Positions 17,269-25,679 of a stretch of DNA of 64,000 nucleotides are shown one piece after another. Under the pieces are notes generated by a model. That model made no database searches. It was given only the letters and a program-made list of their open reading frames with translations, and was not told the DNA's origin. The translations under genes were made by a program, and so were the position numbers. The DNA is from Chloroflexota bacterium (lineage in GTDB: Bacteria > Chloroflexota > Anaerolineae > UBA4142): positions 17,815 to 81,814 of the forward strand of contig JACRMI010000020.1 of the NCBI GenBank assembly GCA_016215025.1. The letters are read 5' to 3'. Position 1 is the first letter of the stretch; each line of letters opens with the position of its first letter.

Positions 17269-17664
17269 TTACTTTCTATCCAGTGCTTGATTCGCCAGTG
17301 CGTCGGCGCGCTTGTTGAACGCGCGCGGGATAATCGCAATCTTGGCGCTCTTAAATTTCGCCATCACACGCCGTGCTTGCTCGTGCAACGGTTTCAAATG
17401 CTCGGCTTTGACGCGGTATGAGCCGTTGAGTTGCCGCGCCATGAGTTCGCTATCCGTGCGAATCTCGATTTCGTCGCCGTGCTTGACCGCGACTTCTAAT
17501 CCACGCAGTAACGCGCGATACTCCGCTTCGTTATTCGTCGTGTTGCCAATCGCTTCGCCAATCGCTTCGATCTGTTTTCCGGTTGCATCTGTCAGCACGA
17601 TGCCAATCGCGGCGGGACCGGGATTGCCGCGCGCCGCACCATCGGTATAGAGAATGAGGTTCAT
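17269..17664 (-). CDS. ribonuclease HI family protein
   Basis: A 131-residue RNase H-fold protein of the short, plant-like/Chloroflexota branch. It is likely to cleave RNA in RNA-DNA hybrids. The acidic catalytic residues are visible: D8 (LYTDGAARGNPGPAA), E46 (NNEAEYRAL), D71 (RTDSELM) and the C-terminal D in KRADALANQALD. It lacks the basic protrusion of E. coli RNase HI. The start at 17664 overlaps the stop of the upstream small gene by four bases. The order zinc-ribbon protein, small gene, RNase HI suggests one operon. Confidence 0.92.
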   Translation of the reverse strand: MNLILYTDGAARGNPGPAAIGIVLTDATGKQIEAIGEAIGNTTNNEAEYRALLRGLEVAVKHGDEIEIRTDSELMARQLNGSYRVKAEHLKPLHEQARRVMAKFKSAKIAIIPRAFNKRADALANQALDRK

Positions 17665-17927
17665 GTTCCTTCGTCTATTGCTAATTGGTTTTTTATGAGA
17701 CGATTGAGTGTAGATTCATCTTCAATCCGACCATCACTTACAAATCGCTCGAACTCGACATGTCCATCCTCAAAGAACTCTACTTCCCAGCGTTCTCCTG
17801 GAATAACTAGAGCAACCAGTATCGAATCGCGAATATGGGCTAAGCGGTAATCGATTTTCGCTTGTTCAAGTTGATTGAGAAATTCAAGGAGTTTGTGCAA
17901 TGAGTTTCTGGCTGGCGTATCTTCCAT
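17661..17927 (-). CDS. small hypothetical alpha/beta protein
   Basis: An 88-residue protein starting at ATG 17927 (MEDTPARNSL). A longer start at 17990 would run into the zinc-ribbon gene. It has an N-terminal helix (LHKLLEFLNQLEQAKIDYRL), then strands (DSILVALVIPGERWEVEFF, EDGHVEFERFVSDG) and a terminal helix. Short proteins with a W-E-V-E-F-x-x-D-G-x-V-E-x-E core are common beside toxin-like or housekeeping genes, but the function is unknown. It overlaps the RNase HI gene by four bases, which suggests translational coupling. Confidence 0.65.
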   Translation of the reverse strand: MEDTPARNSLHKLLEFLNQLEQAKIDYRLAHIRDSILVALVIPGERWEVEFFEDGHVEFERFVSDGRIEDESTLNRLIKNQLAIDEGT

Positions 17928-17949
17928 TTTTATTCTCAGTTTATTTTGC

Positions 17950-18648
17950 TCACGGTGCGAGGATTCTGCCGCAGCCTGTGCAAAACACAATTTCGTTGCC
18001 GGTACGCACGCGATTGACCAGACCGGTCGGAACCGTTACGCCGCACGCACCGCATGAGTCGCGCCGCAATTGAACGACGGCGCGCCCCGCTTTGGTTCGA
18101 CGCAATTGATCGTATGTGCGCAGGGCAGTGCTATCAAGTTGCGCGCGCGTTTTGTCGCGGTCGGCTTGGAGATGCGCAAGACGTTTTTCCAGCGTCTCGT
18201 GTTCGTGTGATAGTTTTTCGACATCGCCGCCGCGTTTCGTCTCGACTTGCTTAAACGAATTAGCTTGAACATCGACACGCGCTTGCGTTTGCTCGACCGC
18301 ATCCATCAATTCGAGCAGCTTGTCGTCGAGCGTGCTGCGAAGGCGTTTGTGCATTTCCAAGTCTTTGCTCAAGCCATCCAATTCTTTCGGATTGGCGACG
18401 CTGCCGCTGTAGAGTCGCTGGTTCAGCTCCTTGAGTTTTGCGTCGAGACTGGACGCTTCTAGTTCGCGGTCGCGCAGAGTGGCGCGGAGGTCGCTTAATT
18501 TCTTTTGTTCGGCTGCAAGCGTGGTGCTAGCGGCAACAACGGTCAGATCGCCAGCCAGAGCTTTGTTGACTTGGCGCAGACGTTGGGTTTTCTCGTCAAT
18601 TTCTTGATCGATGGTTTGGAGTTGCCAGAGCGCAGCGACGATGTTCAT
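17950..18648 (-). CDS. C4-type zinc-ribbon coiled-coil protein (DUF164)
   Basis: A 232-residue protein with a long coiled coil at residues about 8-175 (LQTIDQEIDEKTQRLRQ and onward) and a C-terminal zinc ribbon with CGACG near residue 199 and CTGCG near residue 226. The conserved VANPKELDGLSKDLE motif is in the middle. The family is thought to be a nucleic-acid-binding hairpin. It is often next to an RNase HI-type gene in Actinobacteria and Chloroflexota, as here. It is divergent from the mraZ operon. Confidence 0.9.
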   Translation of the reverse strand: MNIVAALWQLQTIDQEIDEKTQRLRQVNKALAGDLTVVAASTTLAAEQKKLSDLRATLRDRELEASSLDAKLKELNQRLYSGSVANPKELDGLSKDLEMHKRLRSTLDDKLLELMDAVEQTQARVDVQANSFKQVETKRGGDVEKLSHEHETLEKRLAHLQADRDKTRAQLDSTALRTYDQLRRTKAGRAVVQLRRDSCGACGVTVPTGLVNRVRTGNEIVFCTGCGRILAP

Positions 18649-18808
18649 TTCGATTCCTTCTAGACGAGTCTCATTTTATCCGGTTGTGGTAAGCAAGCAA
18701 ATATGACCATTGGTCGGTGGAGGAAAGTGGGACGCCGTTGTCCGACAAAAAAACTTGACCGGGAGAGCCAAACACCTTAAAAATACCTGCAAATGCGCTC
18801 TTTACCCC

Positions 18809-18837
18809 TTGACAGTGGCATACGCTTGTGGGATAAT
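18809..18837 (+). promoter_or_regulatory. sigma-70-type promoter of the dcw cluster
   Basis: A perfect -35 TTGACA (18809-18814), a 17-base spacer and a -10 GATAAT (18832-18837). Transcription would start near 18844, leaving a leader of about 85 bases before mraZ that carries the MraZ boxes. Confidence 0.85.
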
Positions 18838-18850
18838 GACGGCAGAAAAG

Positions 18851-18884
18851 TGGGTCAAAATGGGTCAAAGTGGGGGAAATAGGG
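18851..18884 (+). promoter_or_regulatory. MraZ operator: four GGG boxes at 10-bp spacing
   Basis: TGGG occurs at 18851, 18861 and 18871, and AGGG at 18881, exactly ten bases apart, just downstream of the predicted transcription start. MraZ is known to bind repeats of TGGG-type sequence with this helical period upstream of its own gene. Autoregulation of the whole dcw cluster is therefore expected. Confidence 0.85.
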
Positions 18885-18928
18885 TTTAGAACCCTTGTTC
18901 TAATGCCCCCAGTGGGAGAACCGGACAA

Positions 18929-19381
18929 GTGTTCTTGGGATCGCACGAGCATACTATCGACAGCAAAGGGCGATTAACCCTCCCCGCCAAGTGGCGGGGC
19001 GATTTAGCTTCCGGTGTCGTCGTGACGCGCGGTCTCGAACAATGCCTGTTCATTTTCCCCCAAACAAAATTTCAAGAAATCGCTTCCGAGATCGATCGTC
19101 AAGGAATTCTGCTTCCCGAAGCGCGCGCTTGGGCACGTTACATCAGCGGCGAATCCGAAGCTGCTGAGGTTGATGGACAAGGGCGCATTTTGATTTCGCA
19201 AAAACTACGAAATTATGCCGGTCTCAACGGCAACGTCGTGGTCGTCGGCTTGCTCAGTCGCATCGAAGTGTGGAGTCCAGCGAAATATCAGACGATCAAT
19301 CAACAAGTCGAATCGGATGCGGCGACGGTGTCAGAGAAGATGGGGCAATTGATGCTGCGCATGGCGGCTCCAGAAAAATAA
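18929..19381 (+). CDS. mraZ: transcriptional regulator MraZ
   Basis: An AbrB-like DNA-binding regulator of the dcw cluster that forms ring-shaped oligomers. It has 150 residues and a GTG start at 18929 with GGGAGAACCGGA upstream. Both DxxxR repeats are present: HTIDSKGRLTLPAKWR near residue 10 and EVDGQGRILISQKLR near residue 85. It is the first gene of the cluster, four bases before rsmH, and its predicted operator lies in the leader. Confidence 0.97.
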   Translation: MFLGSHEHTIDSKGRLTLPAKWRGDLASGVVVTRGLEQCLFIFPQTKFQEIASEIDRQGILLPEARAWARYISGESEAAEVDGQGRILISQKLRNYAGLNGNVVVVGLLSRIEVWSPAKYQTINQQVESDAATVSEKMGQLMLRMAAPEK

Positions 19382-19385
19382 TCCG

Positions 19386-20258
19386 ATGAGCCAAGCGGGT
19401 GTTCACATTTCTGTACTTTATCAACCAGTGATCGATGCGTTACAGCCACACGCTGATGGACGTTATATTGATGGAACACTGGGAGCGGGTGGACATGCGG
19501 CAGGTATTTTGCAAGCGTCCGCGCCAACCGGTCGATTGTTGGGGCTTGATGCCGATACCAAAGCGCTCGCGGTCGCGGCCCAGAATTTGGCACGCTACGG
19601 CGAACGTGCTCTACTGATACATTCCAACTTTGAAAATCTAAAATCGATTGCAGCCGCTAACGGATTCGATCCCGCCGACGGTATTGTACTCGATCTTGGT
19701 TTGTCGTCAATGCAGCTTGCAGACGCCGAACGCGGTTTTTCGTTCCTTAGCGATGGCGCGCTCGACATGCGCTTCAATGCCGACAACGAAACGACTGCCG
19801 CCGAGTTGGTCAACGCGCTCGACGAGAAAGGACTCGCCGATTTGATTTTCGAGTACGGCGAAGAACACGCATCGCGTCGAATTGCGCGTGCCATCGTGAA
19901 CGCTCGACCGATTGAAACCGCAACGCAGTTGGCGAACGTCATCGAACGGGCGGTGGGACGCCACGGCAAAATTCATCCCGCCACGAAAACGTTTCAAGCG
20001 TTGCGCATCGCCGTCAATCGCGAGTTGGAAGTGATCGAAAACGTTTTGCCGCAAATCGTAGACACGCTTGCGCCGGGCGGGCGCGTCGCCATCATTTCGT
20101 TTCACTCGCTCGAAGATCGGCGCATTAAGAATTTTTTCAAGAGCTCTGAACGATTGCGCGTTTTGACCAAGCACCCGATTCGTCCAACGCGCGAAGAAAG
20201 TATCGCCAATTCGCGCAGTCGCAGCGCCAAGCTACGAGTCGCAGAAAAGATTTTGTAG
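19386..20258 (+). CDS. rsmH: 16S rRNA (cytosine-1402-N4)-methyltransferase RsmH
   Basis: An S-adenosylmethionine-dependent methyltransferase that modifies C1402 in the decoding centre of 16S rRNA. It has 290 residues. The N-terminal HISVLYQPVIDAL and the motif-I region YIDGTLGAGGHAAGIL are followed by LDLGLSSMQLADAERGFSF, the catalytic-site region NRELEVIENVLPQIV and ISFHSLEDRRIKNFF. It starts four bases after mraZ. Its stop codon lies in the left arm of the palindrome at 20255-20288. Confidence 0.97.
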   Translation: MSQAGVHISVLYQPVIDALQPHADGRYIDGTLGAGGHAAGILQASAPTGRLLGLDADTKALAVAAQNLARYGERALLIHSNFENLKSIAAANGFDPADGIVLDLGLSSMQLADAERGFSFLSDGALDMRFNADNETTAAELVNALDEKGLADLIFEYGEEHASRRIARAIVNARPIETATQLANVIERAVGRHGKIHPATKTFQALRIAVNRELEVIENVLPQIVDTLAPGGRVAIISFHSLEDRRIKNFFKSSERLRVLTKHPIRPTREESIANSRSRSAKLRVAEKIL

Positions 20259-20288
20259 AGACGTTCGCGAAGCGTGTAACGTCTCTAC
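20255..20288. repeat. palindromic intergenic element, GTAGAGACGTT / AACGTCTCTAC
   Basis: An 11-base perfect stem (20255-20265 with 20278-20288) and a loop that itself contains CGC-GAA-GCG. It overlaps the rsmH stop and lies just before the ftsL ribosome-binding site. It has no T-run, so it is a repeat and not a terminator. Confidence 0.75.
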
Positions 20289-20300
20289 GGAGAAACATAC

Positions 20301-20759
20301 ATGACAGCCCAAGTGATACGTCGAGGACTCTCCAATCCAGTTTCGTTCAGCAACGTGCGTACCGTTATCGTGTTGTTGGGTTTGCTCGTCTTGGTCGGCT
20401 TGCTGTACGTGGGTCAAAGCACCCAGGCGACGTTGAATGGTCAGCGCGTCCAAGATTTGCAAGCGCGCCTGGATCGCCTCAACCGTGAGAACGCGCAATT
20501 GCAATACGAAATCGCGGCGATGACGACGCCCGCCAAAATTGCGGATCGCGCGCGTGCCCAGGGTCTACGTCCGGCTTCGCCGCAGCAGATGGTTTTCATC
20601 ACCGTCAAGAATTATCCGGTAACTGCCAAAGTTGCACCCGTGCCCAAGACCAACGTGACGCCATCTTCTGATTCTCCTCTCTTAAATTTGTGGAATGAGA
20701 TTCTCGCGCGACTGGGTCTTGCGCCCAGTCCGCGAACGGTGGAAGCAACCAGTCCGTAA
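20301..20759 (+). CDS. ftsL: FtsL/DivIC-type septum formation protein
   Basis: A 152-residue bitopic membrane protein. After a short cytoplasmic N-terminus comes one transmembrane helix (TVIVLLGLLVLVGLLYVGQ, residues about 23-41). A leucine-zipper-like coiled coil follows (VQDLQARLDRLNRENAQLQY), then IADRARAQGLRPASPQQMVFI. It is expected to bridge FtsQ and FtsW/FtsI in the divisome. The assignment as FtsL rests on position between rsmH and ftsI plus this topology, because sequence conservation in the family is low. Eight bases separate it from ftsI. Confidence 0.85.
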   Translation: MTAQVIRRGLSNPVSFSNVRTVIVLLGLLVLVGLLYVGQSTQATLNGQRVQDLQARLDRLNRENAQLQYEIAAMTTPAKIADRARAQGLRPASPQQMVFITVKNYPVTAKVAPVPKTNVTPSSDSPLLNLWNEILARLGLAPSPRTVEATSP

Positions 20760-20767
20760 GAGGTCTG

Positions 20768-22498
20768 ATGCCTGCTTCATTTTTGTCCCGCGCGCCGCTG
20801 CGTATGCGAGTGGCGCTTGTTATCATTCTAGCGGTTGGCATTCTGCTCGCCGCGCGTTTGTTTTATTGGCAGATCATTCGTTGGGACGATTTGCGGACGC
20901 GTGCCGATGCTCAACGCGACTATGATGTTGTGATTCCCGCGCGGCGCGGCGATATTTTCACTCGCGACGATGTGTTGGTGGCGAAAGACGTTTTCCTGTA
21001 CACGATCAGCGTGTCACCGAAAACTGTTCGCAATCCGGAAACGCTCGCCACCGATCTTGCGCCAATCCTGGGTCAACCTCGCGATACGATTCTTGGCAAG
21101 CTGAAATCTACTGACACGACGGTGTATCTCGCGCGCGATGTTCCGGCGACCATCGGTGAAATGGTGCAGGATTACAAAGAGCGCACGCGGTTGTTCAACT
21201 TGACGGTGACCGCCAAGCCGGTGCGACTCTATCCCAATGGTCAACTGGCTGCGCCGGTGGTCGGCATCGTAAATGCAGAACGCATGGCGGCGTACGGCGT
21301 CGAACAGGCAAAGGATGCCGACCTGCGAGGCAAGGACGGCAAGTTGAAGGGGTCGAGCAATGCGCTCAACGATCCGATTCCATTCGATTTGCCAAGCAAC
21401 ATCCCGGCGACGGACGGCGCGACGATTTGGCTGACCATCGACAGCGGTATGCAGCGCATCGTCGAACAGGAACTGGCGAACGCGATTCGCGATTCGAAAG
21501 CGGAAAGCGGCTCGATCATCGTCATGGATCCCAGGACCGGCGCAATTCTGGCGCTGGCAGTTTGGCCCACCGCAGATCTAAATCGCTATTTCGATCCAGC
21601 GAATCAAGGCAAGTATGCCAATCAAGCCATTGGCGCGCAGTACGAACCTGGCTCGGTTTTTAAAATCATCACGGCAGCAGCGGGTTTGGATGCCGGTGTC
21701 ATCACGCCGAATTCGTGCTTTGAAGACAGCGGCTCAATTTACATCGGCGGACGCATAATCAAAAATCATAGCGATCTTGCGCCGGGACACGTTTGCCTCA
21801 CCGAAGTTTTACGGCAATCGCTCAACGTCGAAGCGACCAAGATTGCGATTAGTCTTGGCACCGAACGATTCTATCAATACGTTCAGCGATTTGGTTTCGG
21901 CGCGCGCACCCGAGTTGAGCAAGCGGGCGAAGCAGCCGGCGATGTCAAGCAGGTCGGCGATGGACGCTGGCGCGAAGTCGATCTTGGTACGAATTCATTT
22001 GGACAAGGTATCGCCGTTACGCCGATTCAAATGATCGCGTCAGTTGCGGCTGTGGCAAATGGCGGCAAGTTGATGCGTCCCTACATCGTCAAAGCGGTTC
22101 AGCCTGCAAATGCGATTGAGCCGATGGAGACCACACCCGAAGTCGTGCGTCAGGTCATCAAGCCAGAGACGGCTCGCACGTTGACACTCATTCTGGCGAA
22201 TGCCATTCTCGGCGAATCGTCGAACAAAGCGGTTGTGCAAGGATACACCATCGCGGGCAAGACCGGCACGGCGCAGATTCCCATCGGCGCAATACTTGAT
22301 CCGCGCTGGACGATTGCATCGTTTGTCGGCTATTTTCCCGCCGATGATCCCAGGTTCGTGATCTTGGTAAAACTCGACAAGCCGCAAAGTTCCGAGTGGG
22401 GATCGCAAGTTGCCTCGCCGGTGTTCGCAACGATAGCAAAACAGTTGGTTGTGCTGGCGGGATTACCGCCGGATAACGTAAGACTCGCGATAAAATAA
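20768..22498 (+). CDS. ftsI: division transpeptidase FtsI (class B PBP)
   Basis: A class B penicillin-binding protein that cross-links septal peptidoglycan. It has 576 residues with an N-terminal anchor helix (LVIILAVGILLAARLFYW). The dimerisation domain starts with VIPARRGDIFTRDD. The transpeptidase domain has the catalytic S296-V-F-K299, the S-L-N motif at 351-353 and K498-T-G500. No PASTA domains follow. murF, not murE, comes next, which is unusual. Confidence 0.96.
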   Translation: MPASFLSRAPLRMRVALVIILAVGILLAARLFYWQIIRWDDLRTRADAQRDYDVVIPARRGDIFTRDDVLVAKDVFLYTISVSPKTVRNPETLATDLAPILGQPRDTILGKLKSTDTTVYLARDVPATIGEMVQDYKERTRLFNLTVTAKPVRLYPNGQLAAPVVGIVNAERMAAYGVEQAKDADLRGKDGKLKGSSNALNDPIPFDLPSNIPATDGATIWLTIDSGMQRIVEQELANAIRDSKAESGSIIVMDPRTGAILALAVWPTADLNRYFDPANQGKYANQAIGAQYEPGSVFKIITAAAGLDAGVITPNSCFEDSGSIYIGGRIIKNHSDLAPGHVCLTEVLRQSLNVEATKIAISLGTERFYQYVQRFGFGARTRVEQAGEAAGDVKQVGDGRWREVDLGTNSFGQGIAVTPIQMIASVAAVANGGKLMRPYIVKAVQPANAIEPMETTPEVVRQVIKPETARTLTLILANAILGESSNKAVVQGYTIAGKTGTAQIPIGAILDPRWTIASFVGYFPADDPRFVILVKLDKPQSSEWGSQVASPVFATIAKQLVVLAGLPPDNVRLAIK

Positions 22499-22566
22499 GT
22501 TCCACAGAGTTTCACCGCGTTCCTCCGACGGGAACTTTGGGAACTCAGAGGAACTCGTGTCGGTTT

Positions 22567-24033
22567 ATGCTCACTCTTGCTGATCTTTTTCAGTGTTTTA
22601 CAAATACACGTCCTGCCGGTACAGAACGGATCGAGATTTCATCCGTTGTGGTGGACTCGCGGCAGGTGCAAGCGGGTTCGCTTTTTGTCGCGATGCAGGG
22701 CGAGTCGCTCGACGGTCATACTTTTATTCCAGACGCGCGCGCGCGCGGCGCAGCGGCGATCGTTGCCGAAACGCGCGCCGGGGTTGGTGAGGGGCTAGGT
22801 CCGAATACGCACTTGATCAATACTACAAATCCAAGTGTCGCCGGGTTGCAACCTGGTCCTTCACCCCTTGCTCCGGTTGTGTTTCTCGTCGATTCAAGTT
22901 TGGCGGCGCTGCAACAACTCGCAACATTTTGGCGACGTAAATTCGACGCAGTGCAAGTGATCGGCGTAACGGGCAGCGTGGGCAAAAGTTCTACGAAAGA
23001 ATTAATTGCCGCCGTTTTGCGCCAACGCTATAATACACTGAAAAGTGAAGGGAACCTTAACAACGAAATCGGTCTGCCGTTGACGTTGTTGCAGTTGAAT
23101 GAAACGCACCAGCGCGCGGTGCTTGAAATGGGTATGTACGCGCTCGGCGAAATCAAAATGCTGTCGGACATCGCTCGACCTCGCATCGGCGTTGTGACGA
23201 ATGTAGGTCCCGTTCACTTGGAGCGGCTTGGCTCGATCGAAAATATTACGCGCGCGAAAGCAGAACTCGTCGAAGCGTTGCCCGCTGATGGCGTCGCGAT
23301 TCTTAATGGTGATGATGCGCGCGTTATCACGATGAAGGAGAATACAAAGGCGCGTGTTTTCTGCTATGGTTTCAATCCAGACTGCGATGTTTGGGCGGAC
23401 CAAGTCGAGAGTTTTGGACTAGAAGGTATCGGCTTTGTATTGCATCGCGATACGGAAGAGCTGCACGTGCGGGTTCCCTTGCTCGGTCGGCACAGTGTTC
23501 ACACGGCGCTTGCCGCAACCAGTGTGGGTTTAGCCGAAGGGATGACCTGGGACGAAATTCTGCGTGGCTTACAAGATGTCTCGGCGCAGTTGCGCCTCAT
23601 CGTCGTGCCGGCTGCAAATGGCGCGACCATCATCGACGATACCTACAACGCAAGTCCGGCTTCGTCGTTGGCGGCGCTGAACTTGATGGCGGAAATGAGC
23701 GAAAGAAAAATCGCCGTGCTCGGCGACATGCTCGAACTGGGAACGGAAGAACAGAGCGGACATCAGGTCGTGGGTGGACGCGCGGCGCAGGTGGTCGATG
23801 TGTTGATTGCGGTAGGCACGCGTGGGAAATGGATCGGACAAGCGGCACGTGATGCAGGCATGTCGGAGGAACAAGTTTTCTTTGCGGATACCAACCTACA
23901 AGCAATTGAAATTTTGCAAAAGGTGATGCGCGCCGGCGATATGGTCTTGGTCAAAGGGTCACGCGGCGCGAAAATGGAAGAAATTGTGAGCGCGCTTTCG
24001 CGCATTATCGAAAGCGGTTCGGAGACTGATTGA
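22567..24033 (+). CDS. murF: UDP-MurNAc-pentapeptide synthetase MurF
   Basis: Adds the D-Ala-D-Ala dipeptide to the UDP-MurNAc-tripeptide. It has 488 residues from ATG 22567 (MLTLADLFQ). The N-terminal domain has SSVVVDSRQVQAGSLFVAM. The ATP-binding loop is VTGSVGKSSTKE at about 134-145. Later motifs include NEIGLPLTLLQL, ERLGSIENITRAKAELVEA and DDTYNASPASSLAAL. Residues about 71-104 are longer than in typical MurF and contain a GGTTGCAACC palindrome at DNA level, a possible repeat insertion. It overlaps the mraY start by one base. Confidence 0.95.
   Translation: MLTLADLFQCFTNTRPAGTERIEISSVVVDSRQVQAGSLFVAMQGESLDGHTFIPDARARGAAAIVAETRAGVGEGLGPNTHLINTTNPSVAGLQPGPSPLAPVVFLVDSSLAALQQLATFWRRKFDAVQVIGVTGSVGKSSTKELIAAVLRQRYNTLKSEGNLNNEIGLPLTLLQLNETHQRAVLEMGMYALGEIKMLSDIARPRIGVVTNVGPVHLERLGSIENITRAKAELVEALPADGVAILNGDDARVITMKENTKARVFCYGFNPDCDVWADQVESFGLEGIGFVLHRDTEELHVRVPLLGRHSVHTALAATSVGLAEGMTWDEILRGLQDVSAQLRLIVVPAANGATIIDDTYNASPASSLAALNLMAEMSERKIAVLGDMLELGTEEQSGHQVVGGRAAQVVDVLIAVGTRGKWIGQAARDAGMSEEQVFFADTNLQAIEILQKVMRAGDMVLVKGSRGAKMEEIVSALSRIIESGSETD
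22841..22856. repeat. short palindrome inside murF
   Basis: CCGGGTTGCAACCTGG is a near-perfect palindrome centred on GGTTGCAACC. It lies in the segment coding for the extra MurF residues (VAGLQPG). It may be the core of an inserted palindromic repeat, but no second copy is in this window. Confidence 0.4.
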
Positions 24034-25028
24034 TGGCATGGCCCCTAACGCTTGGAACCATATCTTTTTTGCTCGCCGTCATCTGGGGCGCGCCACTGAT
24101 TCGATTCCTAAAATCTTACAGCTTGGGCAAGCAGATTCGGATAGAGGGTCCGAGTCAGCATCAAGTGAAAATGGGCACGCCGACAATGGGCGGCATCATG
24201 GTGATCGGACCGGTGTTGATGATTACGATTGCGCTGAACTTGGCGGCGCTGTTGGGTAACACGCTCATCGGTCGCTCGATTCTGTTGCCGATGGCGACAT
24301 TGCTGACGTTTGGGATTCTCGGCGCGATTGACGACATTGCTGGGATTCGGGGCAAGCGCAAAGGCGAAGGCATCACGGGGCGACAAAAATTCTTGATTCA
24401 ATGTGTTCTTGCGACGATTGTCGCCTTGGTGCTGTATTTGCCGCCGCCGTTCGGACAAGACTTGCACAGTCTGGCGATTCCGACGATTCGAGAAAAAATC
24501 GATATCGGTGTGGTCTACATTCCGATTGCTATTTTTTTCATCGTTGGTTTTTCCAACGCGGTGAATCTCACCGATGGGTTGGATAGTCTCGCGGGGTGGA
24601 CATCGGCGATTGCGTTTGCATGTTATGGGGTTATCGCGTATTTGCAGGGTCAACCGTATCTCGTGCTCTTTTGCTTTACGATGGTCGGCGCACTCTTGGC
24701 TTTTCTGTGGTTCAACGCGCACCCCGCCGAATTGTTCATGGGCGATACGGGCGCGCTCGCGCTGGGCGCAACGCTCGCCGTTGTAGCGTTCATGACAGGA
24801 CAGTGGTTGTTGCTTCCGATCATCGGTTTGGTGTTCGTCGGGGATGCGCTCTCCGTGATTATTCAAGTGGGCTATTTCAAATTGACCGGCGGAAAACGTT
24901 TTTTCAAGATGGCTCCGTTACATCATCACTTTGAACTAGTGGGCTGGTCGGAAACTCAAGTTGTGCAACGATTCTGGCTGGCGGGACTGTTGGCGGGAAT
25001 GTTGGGCGTGGCACTCGCACTACTCTAG
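24033..25028 (+). CDS. mraY: phospho-MurNAc-pentapeptide translocase MraY
   Basis: Transfers phospho-MurNAc-pentapeptide to undecaprenyl phosphate to make lipid I at the inner face of the membrane. It has 331 residues from ATG 24033 (a TTG one codon upstream is also possible). About ten helices are visible. Family motifs are PTMGGIMVI, FGILGAIDDI with the D-D pair, NAVNLTDGLDSLAG, and the His cluster APLHHHFELVGW near the C-terminus. The cluster is then interrupted by four accessory genes before murD. Confidence 0.97.
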   Translation: MAWPLTLGTISFLLAVIWGAPLIRFLKSYSLGKQIRIEGPSQHQVKMGTPTMGGIMVIGPVLMITIALNLAALLGNTLIGRSILLPMATLLTFGILGAIDDIAGIRGKRKGEGITGRQKFLIQCVLATIVALVLYLPPPFGQDLHSLAIPTIREKIDIGVVYIPIAIFFIVGFSNAVNLTDGLDSLAGWTSAIAFACYGVIAYLQGQPYLVLFCFTMVGALLAFLWFNAHPAELFMGDTGALALGATLAVVAFMTGQWLLLPIIGLVFVGDALSVIIQVGYFKLTGGKRFFKMAPLHHHFELVGWSETQVVQRFWLAGLLAGMLGVALALL

Positions 25029-25063
25029 TGCAATAGTTCGATAGTGCGTTAGTGCGATAATTG

Positions 25064-25282
25064 ATGGATGACGAAATGAAAAAAACGAAACTCCCTAGAA
25101 TGGATAAAACTGTTTTTGCGGTCACAACGCTATTCGATGAATCGGGTGATAAACAATACTGGCTTTCCAAGACACCCTTGCAGCGATTGGAAGCCGTTGA
25201 ATTGATGCGACAAATCATCTATGGCTACGATCCGGCTACCACCAGACTTTCAAGAGTTTTTGAGATTACTCAACGCGCGTAA
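25064..25282 (+). CDS. small protein paired with nucleotidyltransferase (candidate antitoxin-like partner)
   Basis: A 72-residue soluble protein from ATG 25064 (MDDEMKKTK). It carries KTVFAVTTLFDESGDKQYW, LSKTPLQRLEAVELMRQI and GYDPATTRLSRVFEI. Proteins with the same YWLSKTPxERLEAxExxR core sit directly before DUF6036-type nucleotidyltransferase genes in other bacteria. The overlap here of 62 bases with the next gene fits a tight two-gene unit. Function is unknown. A toxin-antitoxin arrangement is plausible from the layout only. Confidence 0.7.
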   Translation: MDDEMKKTKLPRMDKTVFAVTTLFDESGDKQYWLSKTPLQRLEAVELMRQIIYGYDPATTRLSRVFEITQRA

Positions 25283-25670
25283 AATCAAATACTTGGTCAT
25301 TGGAGGTTATGCGGTCGGCTACCACGGCTATCCACGAGCGACGGCGGATATGGATATTTGGATTGCCATCCAACCGCGCAACGCAGAGAAAGTGGTGGCA
25401 GTTCTACGAGAATTCGGTTTCGACATTCCTGGCTTATCCGCTGAATTATTCTTGAAGGAAAAACAGATTGTACGAATGGGTGTCCCACCGTTAAGGTTAG
25501 AGATTACGACGTCAATCTCTGGGGTTGAGTTTGACGAATGTTATCGTGCACGTGTGGTTGCGAAAATTGATGGTGTGTCGATCAATTTGATCAGTCTAAA
25601 GCATCTCAAGATCAACAAGAAAGCTAGTGGAAGATTTAAAGACCTGAACGATTTGGAGAACTTGCCGTAG
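25221..25670 (+). CDS. nucleotidyltransferase-fold protein (DUF6036/AbiEii-like)
   Basis: A 149-residue protein of the minimal nucleotidyltransferase type. IKYLVIGGYAVGYHGYPRAT, then ADMDIWI, holds the G-G and D-x-D motif of the polymerase-beta-like fold. LRLEITTSISGVEF supplies a third acidic strand. The tail LISLKHLKINKKASGRFKDL, then NDLENL, has the K-x-A-x-x-R-x-K-D-x-x-D-L pattern typical of DUF6036 proteins. It starts inside the preceding small gene. Such proteins may nucleotidylate a partner or tRNA, but no activity can be assigned. Confidence 0.85.
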   Translation: MATIRLPPDFQEFLRLLNARKIKYLVIGGYAVGYHGYPRATADMDIWIAIQPRNAEKVVAVLREFGFDIPGLSAELFLKEKQIVRMGVPPLRLEITTSISGVEFDECYRARVVAKIDGVSINLISLKHLKINKKASGRFKDLNDLENLP

Positions 25671-25679
25671 GGCATAAAG

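Noticed and set aside
18851..18884. CRISPR-like regular repeat
   Set aside because: Only four-base boxes at 10-bp period; this is a DNA-binding array for MraZ.
18671..18952. 93-residue minus-strand frame over the mraZ promoter region
   Set aside because: It covers the promoter and MraZ boxes, shows no domain and has no ribosome-binding site; it is a chance frame.
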